Below are positions 44,516 to 54,098 of a DNA stretch of 64,000 bases, piece after piece. The stretch lies in contig NZ_CP120373.1 of NCBI RefSeq assembly GCF_029892065.1, forward strand, positions 1,997,501-2,061,500, read 5' to 3'. A program made the translations under genes and the position numbers. This DNA comes from Sinorhizobium garamanticum. GTDB lineage: Bacteria; Pseudomonadota; Alphaproteobacteria; Rhizobiales; Rhizobiaceae. Below the pieces are notes generated by a model. The model was given only the letters and a program-made list of their open reading frames with translations. It ran no database searches and had not been told where the DNA came from. Within the stretch, counting starts at the first letter, position 1. Every line of letters begins with the position of its first letter.

Positions 44516-45511
44516 ATGAGTAAGATTGACCTCGACATTTCCAACCTCCCTGACACGACGATCTCTGTCCGGGAGGTCTTCGGCATTGATACGGATTTGC
44601 GCGTTCCTGCCTATTCGAAGGGCGACGCCTATGTCCCCGATCTCGACCCGGACTATCTCTTCGATCGCGAAACGACGCTCGCCATTCTTGCAGGATTCGC
44701 TCACAACCGGCGCGTGATGGTTGCCGGCTACCATGGGACCGGCAAGTCCACCCATATCGAACAGGTTGCGGCGAGGCTCAACTGGCCCTGCGTGCGCGTC
44801 AACCTCGACAGCCATGTCAGCCGTATCGACCTCGTGGGCAAGGATGCGATCGTCGTCAAGGACGGGCTGCAGGTCACCGAGTTCAAGGACGGCATCCTCC
44901 CCTGGGCCTATCAGCACAATGTCGCGCTCGTCTTCGACGAATACGATGCCGGCCGACCGGACGTCATGTTCGTCATTCAGCGTGTGCTTGAATCCTCCGG
45001 TCGCCTGACGCTGCTCGACCAGAGCCGCGTCATTCGCCCGCATCCGGCCTTCCGCCTGTTTGCGACCGCGAACACGGTCGGCCTCGGCGACACGACCGGC
45101 CTCTATCACGGTACGCAGCAGATCAACCAGGCGCAGATGGACCGCTGGTCGATCGTCACGACGCTCAACTATCTGCCGCATGACAAGGAGGTCGACATCG
45201 TCGCCGCCAAGGTCAAGGGCTTTACCGCCGACAAGGGACGGGAGACGGTATCCAAGATGGTTCGCGTCGCGGATCTGACGCGTGCGGCTTTCATCAATGG
45301 CGACCTTTCGACGGTCATGAGCCCGCGTACCGTGATCACCTGGGCGGAGAACGCCTATATCTTCGGCGATATCGCCTTCGCCTTCCGAGTGACGTTCCTG
45401 AACAAGTGCGACGAGCTGGAGCGGGCGCTGGTCGCCGAGCACTACCAGCGGGCCTTCGGCGTTGAGCTCAAGGAGAGCGCCGCCAATATCGTGCTGGAAG
45501 CCACAGCCTAA
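44516..45511 (+). CDS. cobS: Cobaltochelatase subunit CobS
   Basis: 331 aa from ATG 44516 (ATG 44513 adds one Met). AAA+ ATPase: Walker [18 protein letters not shown], Walker [14 protein letters not shown], sensor [24 protein letters not shown], arginine-rich [20 protein letters not shown]. With CobT and CobN it inserts cobalt into hydrogenobyrinic acid a,c-diamide in the aerobic cobalamin pathway. cobT follows 103 bases later; cobN is not in this window. Confidence 0.96.
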   Translation: MSKIDLDISNLPDTTISVREVFGIDTDLRVPAYSKGDAYVPDLDPDYLFDRETTLAILAGFAHNRRVMVAGYHGTGKSTHIEQVAARLNWPCVRVNLDSHVSRIDLVGKDAIVVKDGLQVTEFKDGILPWAYQHNVALVFDEYDAGRPDVMFVIQRVLESSGRLTLLDQSRVIRPHPAFRLFATANTVGLGDTTGLYHGTQQINQAQMDRWSIVTTLNYLPHDKEVDIVAAKVKGFTADKGRETVSKMVRVADLTRAAFINGDLSTVMSPRTVITWAENAYIFGDIAFAFRVTFLNKCDELERALVAEHYQRAFGVELKESAANIVLEATA

Positions 45512-45614
45512 GGCTTTCTGACGCCGGCTTCGGGTAGAAGCCGGCGCTCAGGCTTCACAGTCAAGCGGATTTAAGCACCCGGATGTCACCGTATCTGGCT
45601 GAAAAGGATTTGTC

Positions 45615-47510
45615 GTGAGCTCGAACTCCAAGGCGAAACCGAACACGAGGGAAAACGCCGCTGAACCGTTCAAGCGGGCGCTTTCCGGCTGTATCCGGTC
45701 GATTGCCGGCGATGCCGAGATCGAGGTCGCCTTCGCAAACGAACGCCCCGGAATGGCGGGCGAGCGCATCCGGCTTCCGGAACTCTCCAAACGCCCGACC
45801 CGGCAGGAGCTTGCCGTGGCGCGAGGCCTGGGCGACTCCATGGCACTGCGCAAGGCGTGCCACGACGCACGCGTCCATGCGACGATGTCGCCGCAGGGAG
45901 CGGATGCGCGGGCGATCTTCGATGCCGTCGAACAGGCGCGCGTCGAGGCGATCGGTGCGCTCCGGATGGCGGGTGTCGCCGACAACCTCTCCTCGATGCT
46001 CGACGAGAAATACGCCAAGGCGAATTTCGCGGCGATCGAGAGCCAGTCGGATGCGCCGCTCGAAGAGGCGGTGGCGCTTCTCGTGCGCGAAAAGCTGACC
46101 GGGCAGAAGCCACCAGCATCGGCCGGCAAGGTGCTCGACCTCTGGCGCGATTTCATCGAGAGCAAGGCGGCCGCGGACATGCGCAACCTGCCCGCCGCGA
46201 TTACCAATCAGCAGGCCTTCGCTCGCGTCGTGCGCGACATGCTGTCGTCGATGGATGTCGCCGAGAAATACGGCGAGGACGATATCGAGCCGGACGAGCA
46301 GGAAAGCGAGACCGACGAGGACCAACCGCGCAGCCAGGAGCAGGACGAGAACGCCAGCGACGAGGAAGAAGGCTCCGACGCAGCCCCCGCCGATGAGAAC
46401 CAGTCTGCCGAGGAGCAGATGGAAGAAGGCGAGATGGACGGCGCCGAGATTTCCGATGACGACCTTCAGGACGAGGGCGAAGAGGAGAGCGAGACGCCCG
46501 GCGAGGTCAAGCGGCCGAACCACCCCTTTGCGGATTTCAATGAGAAGGTCGACTACACCGTCTTTACGCGCGAGTTCGACGAGACGATCACCGCCGAGGA
46601 GCTTTGCGACGAGGCGGAGCTCGATCGCCTCCGTGCGTTCCTCGACAAGCAGCTGGCCCACCTGCAAGGGGCGGTCGGCCGCCTCGCCAACCGGCTGCAG
46701 CGCCGGCTGATGGCGCAGCAGAACCGCTCCTGGGAATTCGACCTCGAGGAAGGCTATCTCGACACGGCCCGGCTCCAACGCATCATCATCGACCCGATGC
46801 AGCCACTTTCCTTCAAGCGCGAGAAGGACACGACCTTCCGCGATACTGTGGTGACGCTGCTGATCGACAATTCCGGCTCGATGCGCGGCCGACCGATCAC
46901 GGTTGCGGCGACCTGCGCCGACATTCTCGCCCGCACGCTGGAGCGTTGCGGCGTCAAGGTGGAGATCCTCGGCTTTACCACCAAGGCGTGGAAGGGCGGG
47001 CAGTCGCGCGAGAAATGGCTGGCGAGCGGCAAGCCGCAGGCACCCGGCCGTCTCAATGATCTGAGGCACATCGTCTATAAATCCGCCGATGCCCCTTGGC
47101 GTCGGGCGCGCCGCAATCTCGGGCTGATGATGCGCGAAGGCTTGCTGAAAGAGAACATCGATGGCGAGGCGCTGATGTGGGCGCACGACCGGCTGCTGGC
47201 GCGGCCGGAGCAACGGCGCATCCTGATGATGATCTCTGACGGCGCGCCGGTCGATGATTCCACCTTGTCTGTGAACCCTGGAAACTATCTCGAACGTCAC
47301 CTGCGCGCCGTCATCGAGCAGATCGAGACCCGTTCGCCGGTTGAGCTTCTGGCGATCGGCATCGGCCACGACGTGACGCGCTATTATCGCCGCGCGGTGA
47401 CCATTGTCGACGCGGACGAACTGGCGGGTGCGATGACGGAGCAGCTCGCAGGGCTCTTCGAGGACGAAAGCCTGCATCGACGCCCAGGGCGCATGCGCCG
47501 CGCGGGGTAG
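45615..47510 (+). CDS. cobT: Cobaltochelatase subunit CobT
   Basis: 631 aa from GTG 45615, with AAGGA upstream. An N-terminal helical domain precedes a highly acidic linker (about residues 215-300, [20 protein letters not shown] and similar). The C-terminal von Willebrand A domain carries the MIDAS motif [12 protein letters not shown] and ISDGAPVDD. It partners CobS as a AAA+/VWA chaperone-like chelatase. The acidic linker is normal for CobT. Confidence 0.95.
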   Translation: MSSNSKAKPNTRENAAEPFKRALSGCIRSIAGDAEIEVAFANERPGMAGERIRLPELSKRPTRQELAVARGLGDSMALRKACHDARVHATMSPQGADARAIFDAVEQARVEAIGALRMAGVADNLSSMLDEKYAKANFAAIESQSDAPLEEAVALLVREKLTGQKPPASAGKVLDLWRDFIESKAAADMRNLPAAITNQQAFARVVRDMLSSMDVAEKYGEDDIEPDEQESETDEDQPRSQEQDENASDEEEGSDAAPADENQSAEEQMEEGEMDGAEISDDDLQDEGEEESETPGEVKRPNHPFADFNEKVDYTVFTREFDETITAEELCDEAELDRLRAFLDKQLAHLQGAVGRLANRLQRRLMAQQNRSWEFDLEEGYLDTARLQRIIIDPMQPLSFKREKDTTFRDTVVTLLIDNSGSMRGRPITVAATCADILARTLERCGVKVEILGFTTKAWKGGQSREKWLASGKPQAPGRLNDLRHIVYKSADAPWRRARRNLGLMMREGLLKENIDGEALMWAHDRLLARPEQRRILMMISDGAPVDDSTLSVNPGNYLERHLRAVIEQIETRSPVELLAIGIGHDVTRYYRRAVTIVDADELAGAMTEQLAGLFEDESLHRRPGRMRRAG

Positions 47511-47639
47511 TGATCAGCCGATCCACGGCCCGGCACTGATTGAGTTTCCGCCTGCGAAGGCTTCTACGCCCGATTTGATAGCGGCAATGCCGTCGCGGCT
47601 TGTCACGCCCTCGCATTGCCCTCCGAAGGTCCCTTTTAG

Positions 47640-48635
47640 ATGCTCCGTCAAAGCCTTGTCCTCCTCTCCCTTCTGGCATCGCCTGCAATCGCGCAGCCGG
47701 AGCCGACGACCGAGATCGTGCCGGTTCAGGCGCGGCAGATAAGGCAGTTCAAAGCCGGCTCCAATGAGACAGTGTTTGGCGGACTCGAATTCATCGGTGG
47801 CATTGAAATAACCTCGCCGAACCCGCTGCTCGGCGCGATTTCCGCGATCCGGTTCCGCCCGGGCAGCGATTCCTTCGTCGCCGTGATGGATACCGGCCAC
47901 TGGGTGGAGGGAGCCGTCGTCCGGGACGATAGAGGCAGGCCGCTGGGGCTGACCGACCTGACCGTGACCTCGATGATCGATGGGGACGGCGGTGCCGAGC
48001 TCGAAAAATGGAGGGTGGACTCGGAAGGGTTGGCGCTGCGCGACGGTGAGGCGATCGTCAGCTTCGAGCAACTAGCCCGCATCGAGGTCTATCCCGATCC
48101 GGGTTTCGCGCGATCAAGACCCGTCGGACATATGGTCCTGCCGTTTCCCATCGAAGAATTGCGTATCAACGGTGGCCTTGAAACGATCGCGGTCTCGCCA
48201 AAGAACAGTCCGCTTCAGGGCGCTGCGGTCGTGGTTGCGGAACGCAGCGTCGACAAAGCGGACAACCTTCTGGCGAGCATTCTCGAGGGGCCGATGAAGG
48301 GTGCATTCACGGTCGTTCGCGAGGATCCTTATGCGGTCACCGACGGCGACTTCCTGCCAAACGGCGATCTGCTTCTCTTGGAACGCCGGTTCAATCTGGC
48401 CTCCGGCCTCGGCATGCGCATTCGCAGGGTTGCCGCCGGCGACATCCATCCCGGCGCCGTCGTCGACGGCGAGGTGCTGCTCCAGGCCGACATGAGCTAC
48501 CAGATCGACAATATGGAGGGGCTGGATGTCGTCGTGCGGCCCGACCGCGAGATTCGCGTGATCGTCGTTTCCGATGACAACCATTCGATTCTCGAGCGCA
48601 ACCTGATGCTCGAATTCCGGCTGGTCGTGGATTGA
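47640..48635 (+). CDS. Secreted phytase-like / esterase-like beta-propeller protein
   Basis: 331 aa. Signal peptide MLRQSLVLLSLLASPAIA. The mature part has FGGLEFIGGIEITSPNPLLG, ISAIRFRPGSDSFVAVMDTG, WRVDSEGLALRDGEAIVSFE, GGLETIAVSPKN, DPYAVTDGDFLPNGDLLLLE and YQIDNMEGLDVV. This is the pattern of the phytase-like (esterase-like activity of phytase) family, a predicted periplasmic propeller. Substrate unknown. It follows cobT by 129 bases and may be read from the same transcript. Confidence 0.85.
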   Translation: MLRQSLVLLSLLASPAIAQPEPTTEIVPVQARQIRQFKAGSNETVFGGLEFIGGIEITSPNPLLGAISAIRFRPGSDSFVAVMDTGHWVEGAVVRDDRGRPLGLTDLTVTSMIDGDGGAELEKWRVDSEGLALRDGEAIVSFEQLARIEVYPDPGFARSRPVGHMVLPFPIEELRINGGLETIAVSPKNSPLQGAAVVVAERSVDKADNLLASILEGPMKGAFTVVREDPYAVTDGDFLPNGDLLLLERRFNLASGLGMRIRRVAAGDIHPGAVVDGEVLLQADMSYQIDNMEGLDVVVRPDREIRVIVVSDDNHSILERNLMLEFRLVVD

Positions 48636-48723
48636 GTTAACTCAGCTCTTCGTCGGGAGCGTGGAAAGTCGCAAACGAAAACGGGGCCGCATCGCGACCC
48701 GTCATTTCCGTTCTTCACTGGCC

Positions 48724-49362
48724 TTATGCGGTGGCGTTGGCCGCCGGCATCGGCTTGATGACGCTCATCAGCGCTCCATAGGGCAGCAGCAGCACGATGC
48801 CACATAGGATCTTCACCAGAAGATCGCCGAGCGCCCAGGAAATCCAGCGCGGCGCCCCTGCTGCAAGCACGCCGAGCAGGGGAGCGGCTTCGAGCGCAAA
48901 GCTGTCGTTCGGTCCGAAGAACACGAAGAGCGGTGCGAAGGCGAAGGAGAAGAACATCGCGGTGTCCAAAGCCGAGCCGATGAGGGAGCCGGCGAGCGGC
49001 GCTTGCCACCAGGTCTGCCGACGCAGCCGGTTGAACACGGAAATGTCGAGGAGCTGACCGAACAGGAACGCCGAGCCGGAGGCGATCGCGATGCGCGGCG
49101 TCGCGAGGTAGATCGAGAAAGTGACGCCGGCGACAAAACCGGCGACGACCACGCGCCGCGCGATCCGCGGTCCGAAATGGCGGTTGGTGAGATCTGTGAC
49201 GAGGAAGGCGAAGGGATAGCTGAAAGCGCCCCAGGTCCACAGATCGCCGAGGTTCATGCCGGCAATGGAGCCCGGAAGCGGGTACTGGACGAGGAAATTC
49301 GACGCCACGACCACGAGGGTCATAACTGCGACATAGACAAAGAAGGTGCGGTTGATCAGCAT
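48724..49362 (-). CDS. yhhQ: Queuosine-precursor transporter (VUT/YhhQ family)
   Basis: 212 aa, about six membrane spans (FFVYVAVMTLVVVASNFLVQ; FSYPFAFLVTDLTNRHFGPR). VTDLTNRHFGPRIARRVVVAGF and the substrate-pocket segment GSLIGSALDTAMFFSFAFAP are typical of YhhQ/QPTR, which imports preQ0/preQ1 for queuosine modification of tRNA. Its 5' leader contains a structured element reaching the start codon, described separately. rpmB lies upstream, ending in a terminator. Confidence 0.92.
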   Translation of the reverse strand: MLINRTFFVYVAVMTLVVVASNFLVQYPLPGSIAGMNLGDLWTWGAFSYPFAFLVTDLTNRHFGPRIARRVVVAGFVAGVTFSIYLATPRIAIASGSAFLFGQLLDISVFNRLRRQTWWQAPLAGSLIGSALDTAMFFSFAFAPLFVFFGPNDSFALEAAPLLGVLAAGAPRWISWALGDLLVKILCGIVLLLPYGALMSVIKPMPAANATA

Positions 49363-49388
49363 TTTTTTATCCTGGGTGATGCCACCAG
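49358..49388 (-). promoter_or_regulatory. Candidate preQ1-type riboswitch / pseudoknot leader of yhhQ
   Basis: On the minus strand CTGGTG-GCAT-CACCCAG (49371-49388) forms a hairpin with one bulged C. It is followed by GGAT, seven A residues and the start codon (TTT...CAT on the plus strand). The loop GCAT is complementary to ATGC at the start codon, giving a 4-bp pseudoknot that would hide translation initiation. A short hairpin followed by an A-rich tail pairing back to the loop is the plan of preQ1-I riboswitches, and the gene imports preQ1 precursors. Loop lengths are shorter than in classic examples, so the assignment is tentative. Confidence 0.4.
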
Positions 49389-49443
49389 TTGGAGAAACCG
49401 GGACCGGGCGCTTGCCCGGGCGACTGAATAGGTCTCGACACGA

Positions 49444-49477
49444 GAAAAAGGCTTGCCGGACGAAGTCCGCAAGCCTT
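49444..49477 (-). terminator. Rho-independent terminator of rpmB
   Basis: AAGGCTTGC (49448-49456) pairs with GCAAGCCTT (49469-49477); an inner GGAC-GAA-GTCC stem closes the loop. On the minus strand it is followed by TTTTTCTCG. It separates rpmB from yhhQ, so yhhQ needs its own promoter in the 80 bases between. Confidence 0.9.
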
Positions 49478-49505
49478 CAAGTCTTGTCGGAAGAGCTGGC
49501 GCCGA

Positions 49506-49796
49506 TCAGGCTGCTTCAGCGGTCTTCTTGACGATCTGGCGGCGCAGCAGGCGAGCGCGCATGCTCAGCTCGTTCTCGTTAGCCTTCAGCAGGAAAGCGT
49601 CGAGACCGCCGCGGTGTTCGACCGAGCGGAGAGCGGCTGCGGAAACGCGCAGACGGAAGCGCTGGCCGAGAGCATCGGAAATCAGCGTGACGTTGCACAG
49701 GTTCGGGAGGAACTTGCGCTTGGTCTTGTTGTTGGCGTGGCTGACATTGTGGCCCGACTGGACGCCCTTGCCGGTCAATTCGCAACTACGGGACAT
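49506..49796 (-). CDS. rpmB: 50S ribosomal protein L28
   Basis: 96 aa: [60 protein letters not shown]. These are the standard L28 motifs of alphaproteobacteria, whose L28 is longer at the C-terminus than in E. coli ([20 protein letters not shown]). It has its own strong promoter and terminator, so it is a single-gene transcript, without rpmG beside it. Confidence 0.97.
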   Translation of the reverse strand: MSRSCELTGKGVQSGHNVSHANNKTKRKFLPNLCNVTLISDALGQRFRLRVSAAALRSVEHRGGLDAFLLKANENELSMRARLLRRQIVKKTAEAA

Positions 49797-49890
49797 GGTA
49801 CACCTATTCTCTTATCGCCGCCGGACAATGCGGTAGCGGGCCCAGAGCCCAGGCCGCGTTCCTGTTGGCCATTATTGGAAAGTCGCGGTT

Positions 49891-49919
49891 CTATAGTCAC
49901 AGAAGGCCTGCCAGTCAAG
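49891..49919 (-). promoter_or_regulatory. Sigma-70 promoter of rpmB
   Basis: On the minus strand CTTGAC (49914-49919), a 17-base spacer and CTATAG (49891-49896): one base from the rhizobial consensus CTTGAC-N17-CTATAT. The predicted leader of about 90 bases is consistent with a strongly expressed ribosomal-protein gene. Confidence 0.8.
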
Positions 49920-50161
49920 CCAAACACTGCGCATTCTCGAAAAACCGCAACGCGATCGCTGCCGCCGCTACAATAATCTCTGCCGATACCCATTCCAAGC
50001 CGTTATTCACTGCGCTATTTCTCTCAAAACGCCGTGCAACGAAAAGGTGCCGCTCGTTCTGCTTGCGGCGGCCGGTTTTTGAGCAATTGGCGCAAAAAAA
50101 GCCGCAAACCGCTTGCATCCCAGAGGATTGCAACGGGCAAGGAACGACAGGGCTTTCGGGC

Positions 50162-50938
50162 ATGAAAAGGCGCAATGGCTTCCGGGCATCAGCATTGCTG
50201 ACTGCCATGATGTTTTCCACAGCATCCTTGGCTGCGGATATCGAGCATCAAACGGATTACAGTATTGCGCTTGCCGGCCTGCCTTTGGCTCGCGCCACTT
50301 TCCACACCCAACTTGTAAAGAATCGCTACACGATTTCCGGCACGCTGAATTCCGCAGGACTCGTCGACATCATCAGTCGCACGTCCGGGCAGACACGCGT
50401 TTCCGGGGTGATCGCGAATGATCATCTGCGCGCCTCGCAATATTCGATGTCCTATCGCAGTGGCAGAAAGTCACGCGCAATCAGCGTGACCTTCCGCAAC
50501 GGCAATGTCGTGCGCGCGAGCATGACCCCGAAACGCAACCCGCTGCCGAAGAACTGGGTGCCGGTCACGAGCCGTGACATGCGCAACGTGCTGGACCCGC
50601 TCTCCGGGCTGATTATTCCGGGGAAGAGCAGGGTCTGCCCCAACACGCTGCCGATCTTCGATGGCGAATCGCGGCTCGACATCAAGCTCTCGCCCAAGGG
50701 GACCCGAAGCTTCAAGACCAGAGGATTCGAGGGCGAAGTCATTGTCTGCGGTGTCCGCTTCGTCCCGAAAGCGGGGTATAGGAAGGGGCGCGAGGATGTC
50801 GAATATCTGCGCCGGCTGGAGACGATGGAGGTCTGGTTTGCAAGGGCCGAGGCCGTCGATGTCTATGCCCCGGTCTATGTCCGTATTCCGACGAAGCTTG
50901 GCCCCGTGACGGTTTCCGCGACGCGGTTCGGCGATTGA
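50162..50938 (+). CDS. Periplasmic DUF3108 protein
   Basis: 258 aa from ATG 50162; the upstream open frame to 49865 runs antisense to the rpmB promoter and is not credible. Signal peptide ...GFRASALLTAMMFSTASLAA. The mature beta-rich part has YSIALAGLPLARATFHTQLV, YTISGTLNSAGLVDIISRTS, MRNVLDPLSGLIIP and LETMEVWFARAEAVDVYAPV, matching DUF3108. Such proteins adopt a lipid-carrier-like fold; no activity is established. Confidence 0.88.
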   Translation: MKRRNGFRASALLTAMMFSTASLAADIEHQTDYSIALAGLPLARATFHTQLVKNRYTISGTLNSAGLVDIISRTSGQTRVSGVIANDHLRASQYSMSYRSGRKSRAISVTFRNGNVVRASMTPKRNPLPKNWVPVTSRDMRNVLDPLSGLIIPGKSRVCPNTLPIFDGESRLDIKLSPKGTRSFKTRGFEGEVIVCGVRFVPKAGYRKGREDVEYLRRLETMEVWFARAEAVDVYAPVYVRIPTKLGPVTVSATRFGD

Positions 50939-51044
50939 TCGATCCCGAAATTCTCTTTCGTCCGTCGCGAACGGACGCTAACTATGCATGGCATGGTTGA
51001 TTTGACACGGCTTTCACGCATGTGGGCCGGGCGTGGGGGCAGGA

Positions 51045-51935
51045 ATGAAGTTCAAGGCAACGCTGATCGGTTTTTCTGCGATCCTGATGTGGTCGCTGCT
51101 GGCGCTCTTTACCGCCGCTTCGGGCAAAATGCCGCCGTTCCAGCTGTCGGCGATCTGCTTCCTCATCGGTAGCCTGCCGGGCATCGCCGTGCTTGCCCTG
51201 AAGCCGGAGCGATTCAAGCTGCTGAAGCAGCCGGCCAAGGTCTGGATCACCGGAATTGCCGGGCTTTTCGGCTATCACTTTCTCTATTTCACCGCGCTTC
51301 GAAACGCCCCGGCCGTCGAGGCGGGCCTGATCGCCTATCTCTGGCCGCTGCTGATCGTGGTCGGCTCGGCGCTGCTGCCGGGCGAAAAGCTTCGCTGGTA
51401 TCACATCGCCGGCGCGCTCGCGGGACTTGGCGGCACGATCCTGATCATCGCACGTAACGGCATCGCCTTCGACGAAGCCTATACGCTCGGCTACGGCGCG
51501 GCATTCCTCTGCGCCTTCACCTGGTCGGGCTATTCGCTGCTGACGCGCCGCTTCGACGCGGTTTCGACCGATGTCGTCACCGGTTTCTGCCTTGCGACGT
51601 CCATCCTTTCCTTCCTCTGCCACCTCGGTCTCGAATCGACGATCTGGCCGCAGACGGCTTTCGAATGGCTGGCGGTCGCCGGACTCGGCCTGTTGCCGGT
51701 CGGCGCGGCTTTCTATGCCTGGGACTTCGGCGTGAAGAATGGAGACATCCAGCTTCTCGGCGTGGCCAGCTATGTCGCACCGGTCTTCTCGACGCTCATC
51801 CTGATCCTGTTCGGCTTTGCAGACCCTTCCTGGCGTATTGCCGCCGCCTGCCTGCTCGTGACCGGCGGTGCCGTGCTGGCGGCGAAGGATATGATCTTTC
51901 GCAAGAGGAGCGCCGCACCGCAGCCGGCGGAGTAG
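51045..51935 (+). CDS. EamA/DMT-family exporter (YddG-like aromatic amino-acid exporter)
   Basis: 296 aa from ATG 51045 (MKFKATLIGFSAILMWSLLA); GTG 51033 adds four residues. Ten predicted spans in two EamA repeats, for example VWITGIAGLFGYHFLYFTAL and LLGVASYVAPVFSTLILILF. The start of the protein and RNAPAVEAGLIAYLWPLLIV closely follow YddG, which exports aromatic amino acids. The exact substrate is inferred. Confidence 0.87.
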   Translation: MKFKATLIGFSAILMWSLLALFTAASGKMPPFQLSAICFLIGSLPGIAVLALKPERFKLLKQPAKVWITGIAGLFGYHFLYFTALRNAPAVEAGLIAYLWPLLIVVGSALLPGEKLRWYHIAGALAGLGGTILIIARNGIAFDEAYTLGYGAAFLCAFTWSGYSLLTRRFDAVSTDVVTGFCLATSILSFLCHLGLESTIWPQTAFEWLAVAGLGLLPVGAAFYAWDFGVKNGDIQLLGVASYVAPVFSTLILILFGFADPSWRIAAACLLVTGGAVLAAKDMIFRKRSAAPQPAE

Positions 51936-51939
51936 GGGG

Positions 51940-52380
51940 TCAGCTCTCTGGCGGCTGCCAGCCGGGTGCCGCCATCTCGAATGCGGAAAAGTCGAAGCCG
52001 GGCGCCACGGTGCAGCCGACGAGCGTCCAGTCTCCGAGTGAGGCGGCCGACTGCCACCAATTGGCGGGAACGACGTGCTGCGGCCTTTCGTCCTCAAGCA
52101 GGTCCGGACCAAGCCGGAAACGCGAGGCCGACTTGCCCGGCTCGGCGATGCTGAGTTCGAGAGGGGCGCCCGCGTAGTAGTGCCAGATCTCGGCCGCGTC
52201 GCGGACGCGATGCCAGTGCGAACGCTCGCCCCTTTCGAGCAGATAGTAGATCGCCGTCGAATGGCTGCGTGGCGCGCCATCATCGCGGAAGGTTTCCACA
52301 TACCAGCCGCCCTCCGGATGTCTCGCTAATCCAAGCGCGTCGACGATTGCGGCCGGCGTAAGACCCCGTGGGACGTCCAT
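51940..52380 (-). CDS. Cupin, DUF985 family
   Basis: 146 aa. HPEGGWYVETFRDDG, STAIYYLLERGERSHWHRVR, DAAEIWHYYAGAPLELSI, and QHVVPANWWQSAASLGDWTLVGCTVAPGFDF are the conserved DUF985 (cupin_5) motifs forming a small beta barrel with a possible metal site. Function unknown. Its ATG overlaps the gloB stop by one base, so the pair is co-translated. Confidence 0.9.
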   Translation of the reverse strand: MDVPRGLTPAAIVDALGLARHPEGGWYVETFRDDGAPRSHSTAIYYLLERGERSHWHRVRDAAEIWHYYAGAPLELSIAEPGKSASRFRLGPDLLEDERPQHVVPANWWQSAASLGDWTLVGCTVAPGFDFSAFEMAAPGWQPPES

Positions 52381-53150
52381 CAGAAATTATCCTTGCGCTT
52401 GCGGATCTCTGCAAACACCTCCGCGTCGCTCGCTCTCTCCAGGCCGAGATGCTTGCGGATCTTCTGGTCGCCTGCGCGAAGGAACGGGTTGGTCCGCTTT
52501 TCGAGGCCGATCGTCGTTGGCGCGGTGTACCCGCCGTCCGACCGCGTCTCCTCGATTTCGGCGGCACGCGCCTTGAGCGCTGCGTTTTCGGGATCGATCG
52601 TCACGGCGAAATGCGCATTGCTGAGCGTGTACTCGTGGCCGAAATAAACGGACGTGTCGTCCGGGAGCGCCATCAGCCGGTTGAGTGATTGCCACATGGT
52701 CTCGGCCGTTCCCTCGAAGAGCCGCCCGCAGCCGAGCGCAAACAGCGTATCCGCTGCAAACAGCAACTTATCCTTGGGGAAATGGAAGCAGATGTGGCCG
52801 GCTGTATGTCCCGGCGTTTCGATGACCTCGACCGGATGCCCGGCAAAATCGAAGTGGTCCCCTTGGCCAACGCTCCTGTCGATGCCGGGGATCTTTGATG
52901 CCTCGCCTTTCGGGCCGATGATCGTGACGCCGAAGCGTTCTTTCAGGCTGACATTCGCCGCCACGTGGTCGCCGTGGTGGTGGGTCGTCAGGATATGCGT
53001 GAGGCGCCAGCCCCGCCGCTCCAGCGTGTCGAGAATCGGTCGTTCTTCTGGAGCATCGATCGATGCCGTTGCGCCGCTCTCCGGATCATGGAGAAGCACA
53101 CCAAAATTATCGGTACGGCAGAGGAAGAGGTCGAGTTCGAGCGCGGCCAT
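52380..53150 (-). CDS. gloB: Hydroxyacylglutathione hydrolase (glyoxalase II)
   Basis: 256 aa from ATG 53150 ([20 protein letters not shown]). Metallo-beta-lactamase fold with the di-metal motif [13 protein letters not shown], later [32 protein letters not shown] and [16 protein letters not shown]. The C-terminal GloB domain has [18 protein letters not shown]. It hydrolyses S-lactoylglutathione in methylglyoxal detoxification. Divergent from a methyltransferase gene. Confidence 0.95.
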   Translation of the reverse strand: MAALELDLFLCRTDNFGVLLHDPESGATASIDAPEERPILDTLERRGWRLTHILTTHHHGDHVAANVSLKERFGVTIIGPKGEASKIPGIDRSVGQGDHFDFAGHPVEVIETPGHTAGHICFHFPKDKLLFAADTLFALGCGRLFEGTAETMWQSLNRLMALPDDTSVYFGHEYTLSNAHFAVTIDPENAALKARAAEIEETRSDGGYTAPTTIGLEKRTNPFLRAGDQKIRKHLGLERASDAEVFAEIRKRKDNF

Positions 53151-53268
53151 GATGAGGTCCTCCGATCGGGCGTGACGTGGCATGCGGGCGAAACTGCGTC
53201 CCCCCGCTCCAGCCGAATGTAGCGAGGCTCGCCTTGAAGTCTACCGTTCCAAAGCTAACATGTTGGCC

Positions 53269-54012
53269 ATGCACACGGATATCGTCGACCTTCGTCAATT
53301 TTATCATTCCGAGCTGGGCCGGATGGCGGAGCATTCCGTCAGCATGGCGCTCTCCTCGGTCTGGGCACGCTTGCCTGAGGAGCGGCTGGTCGGCCTCGGC
53401 TATGCCGTGCCCTACCTTGAGCGGTTCCGCGCCGATACGGAGCGGACCTTCGCCTTCATGCCGGCCGGGCAGGGGGCGGTGAACTGGCCTGTCGCGGAGT
53501 TGTCCTCGACGGCGCTGGTCTTCGACGAGGAACTGCCATTGCCTGACGCTTCGATCGACCGCGTCCTGATGGTTCATTCCCTGGAGTTCGCCGAAAGCCC
53601 GCGCGAAACGATGAAGGAGATCTGGCGCGTTCTCGCGCCCGGTGGCCGGCTGGTCATCGTCGTGCCGAATCGCCGCGGCGTCTGGGCGCGGATGGAGCAC
53701 ACACCTTTCGGCTCGGGGCGGCCCTATTCGCGCGGACAGTTGACGGCGCTTTTGCGCGAGACGAATTTCACGCCCGGCGCGACCTCCGAGGCACTGTTCT
53801 TTCCGCCGTCGAAGCGCAAGATCGTTCTGCGCCTGCGACACAGCCTGGAGCGCTTTGGCCGTTCCTTTTGGCCGGTGTTTTCGGGAGTGATCATCGTAGA
53901 GGCGCAAAAGCGGCTCTATCAGGGGCTTCCGGTGGCCGTCCGCGCCTCGCGTCGCGTCTTCGTTCCGGTGCTGGCACCCCATGGGGTGCCAAGCACGCGC
54001 AGTCGATCGTAA
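53269..54012 (+). CDS. Class I SAM-dependent methyltransferase
   Basis: 247 aa from ATG 53269 ([20 protein letters not shown]); ATG 53260 is also possible. The SAM site is atypical at motif I ([20 protein letters not shown] rather than DxGxGxG). LDLP-like [25 protein letters not shown] and [33 protein letters not shown] are those of Methyltransf_11 proteins. As I recall, gloB is commonly next to this methyltransferase in alphaproteobacteria. Substrate unknown. Confidence 0.88.
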   Translation: MHTDIVDLRQFYHSELGRMAEHSVSMALSSVWARLPEERLVGLGYAVPYLERFRADTERTFAFMPAGQGAVNWPVAELSSTALVFDEELPLPDASIDRVLMVHSLEFAESPRETMKEIWRVLAPGGRLVIVVPNRRGVWARMEHTPFGSGRPYSRGQLTALLRETNFTPGATSEALFFPPSKRKIVLRLRHSLERFGRSFWPVFSGVIIVEAQKRLYQGLPVAVRASRRVFVPVLAPHGVPSTRSRS

Positions 54013-54098
54013 GTCGGGGCGCTTACCACGTCGCACTCGACAAATTTCCTCGGCCCCGGTATTGGCTTTGCCACATTTCTCCCGTGAAAGCCGATCCG

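Noticed and set aside
47514..47639. Extra gene or riboswitch (cobalamin box) between cobT and the phytase-like gene
   Set aside because: The 129-base gap has no cobalamin-box-like conserved core and no credible start or ribosome-binding site.
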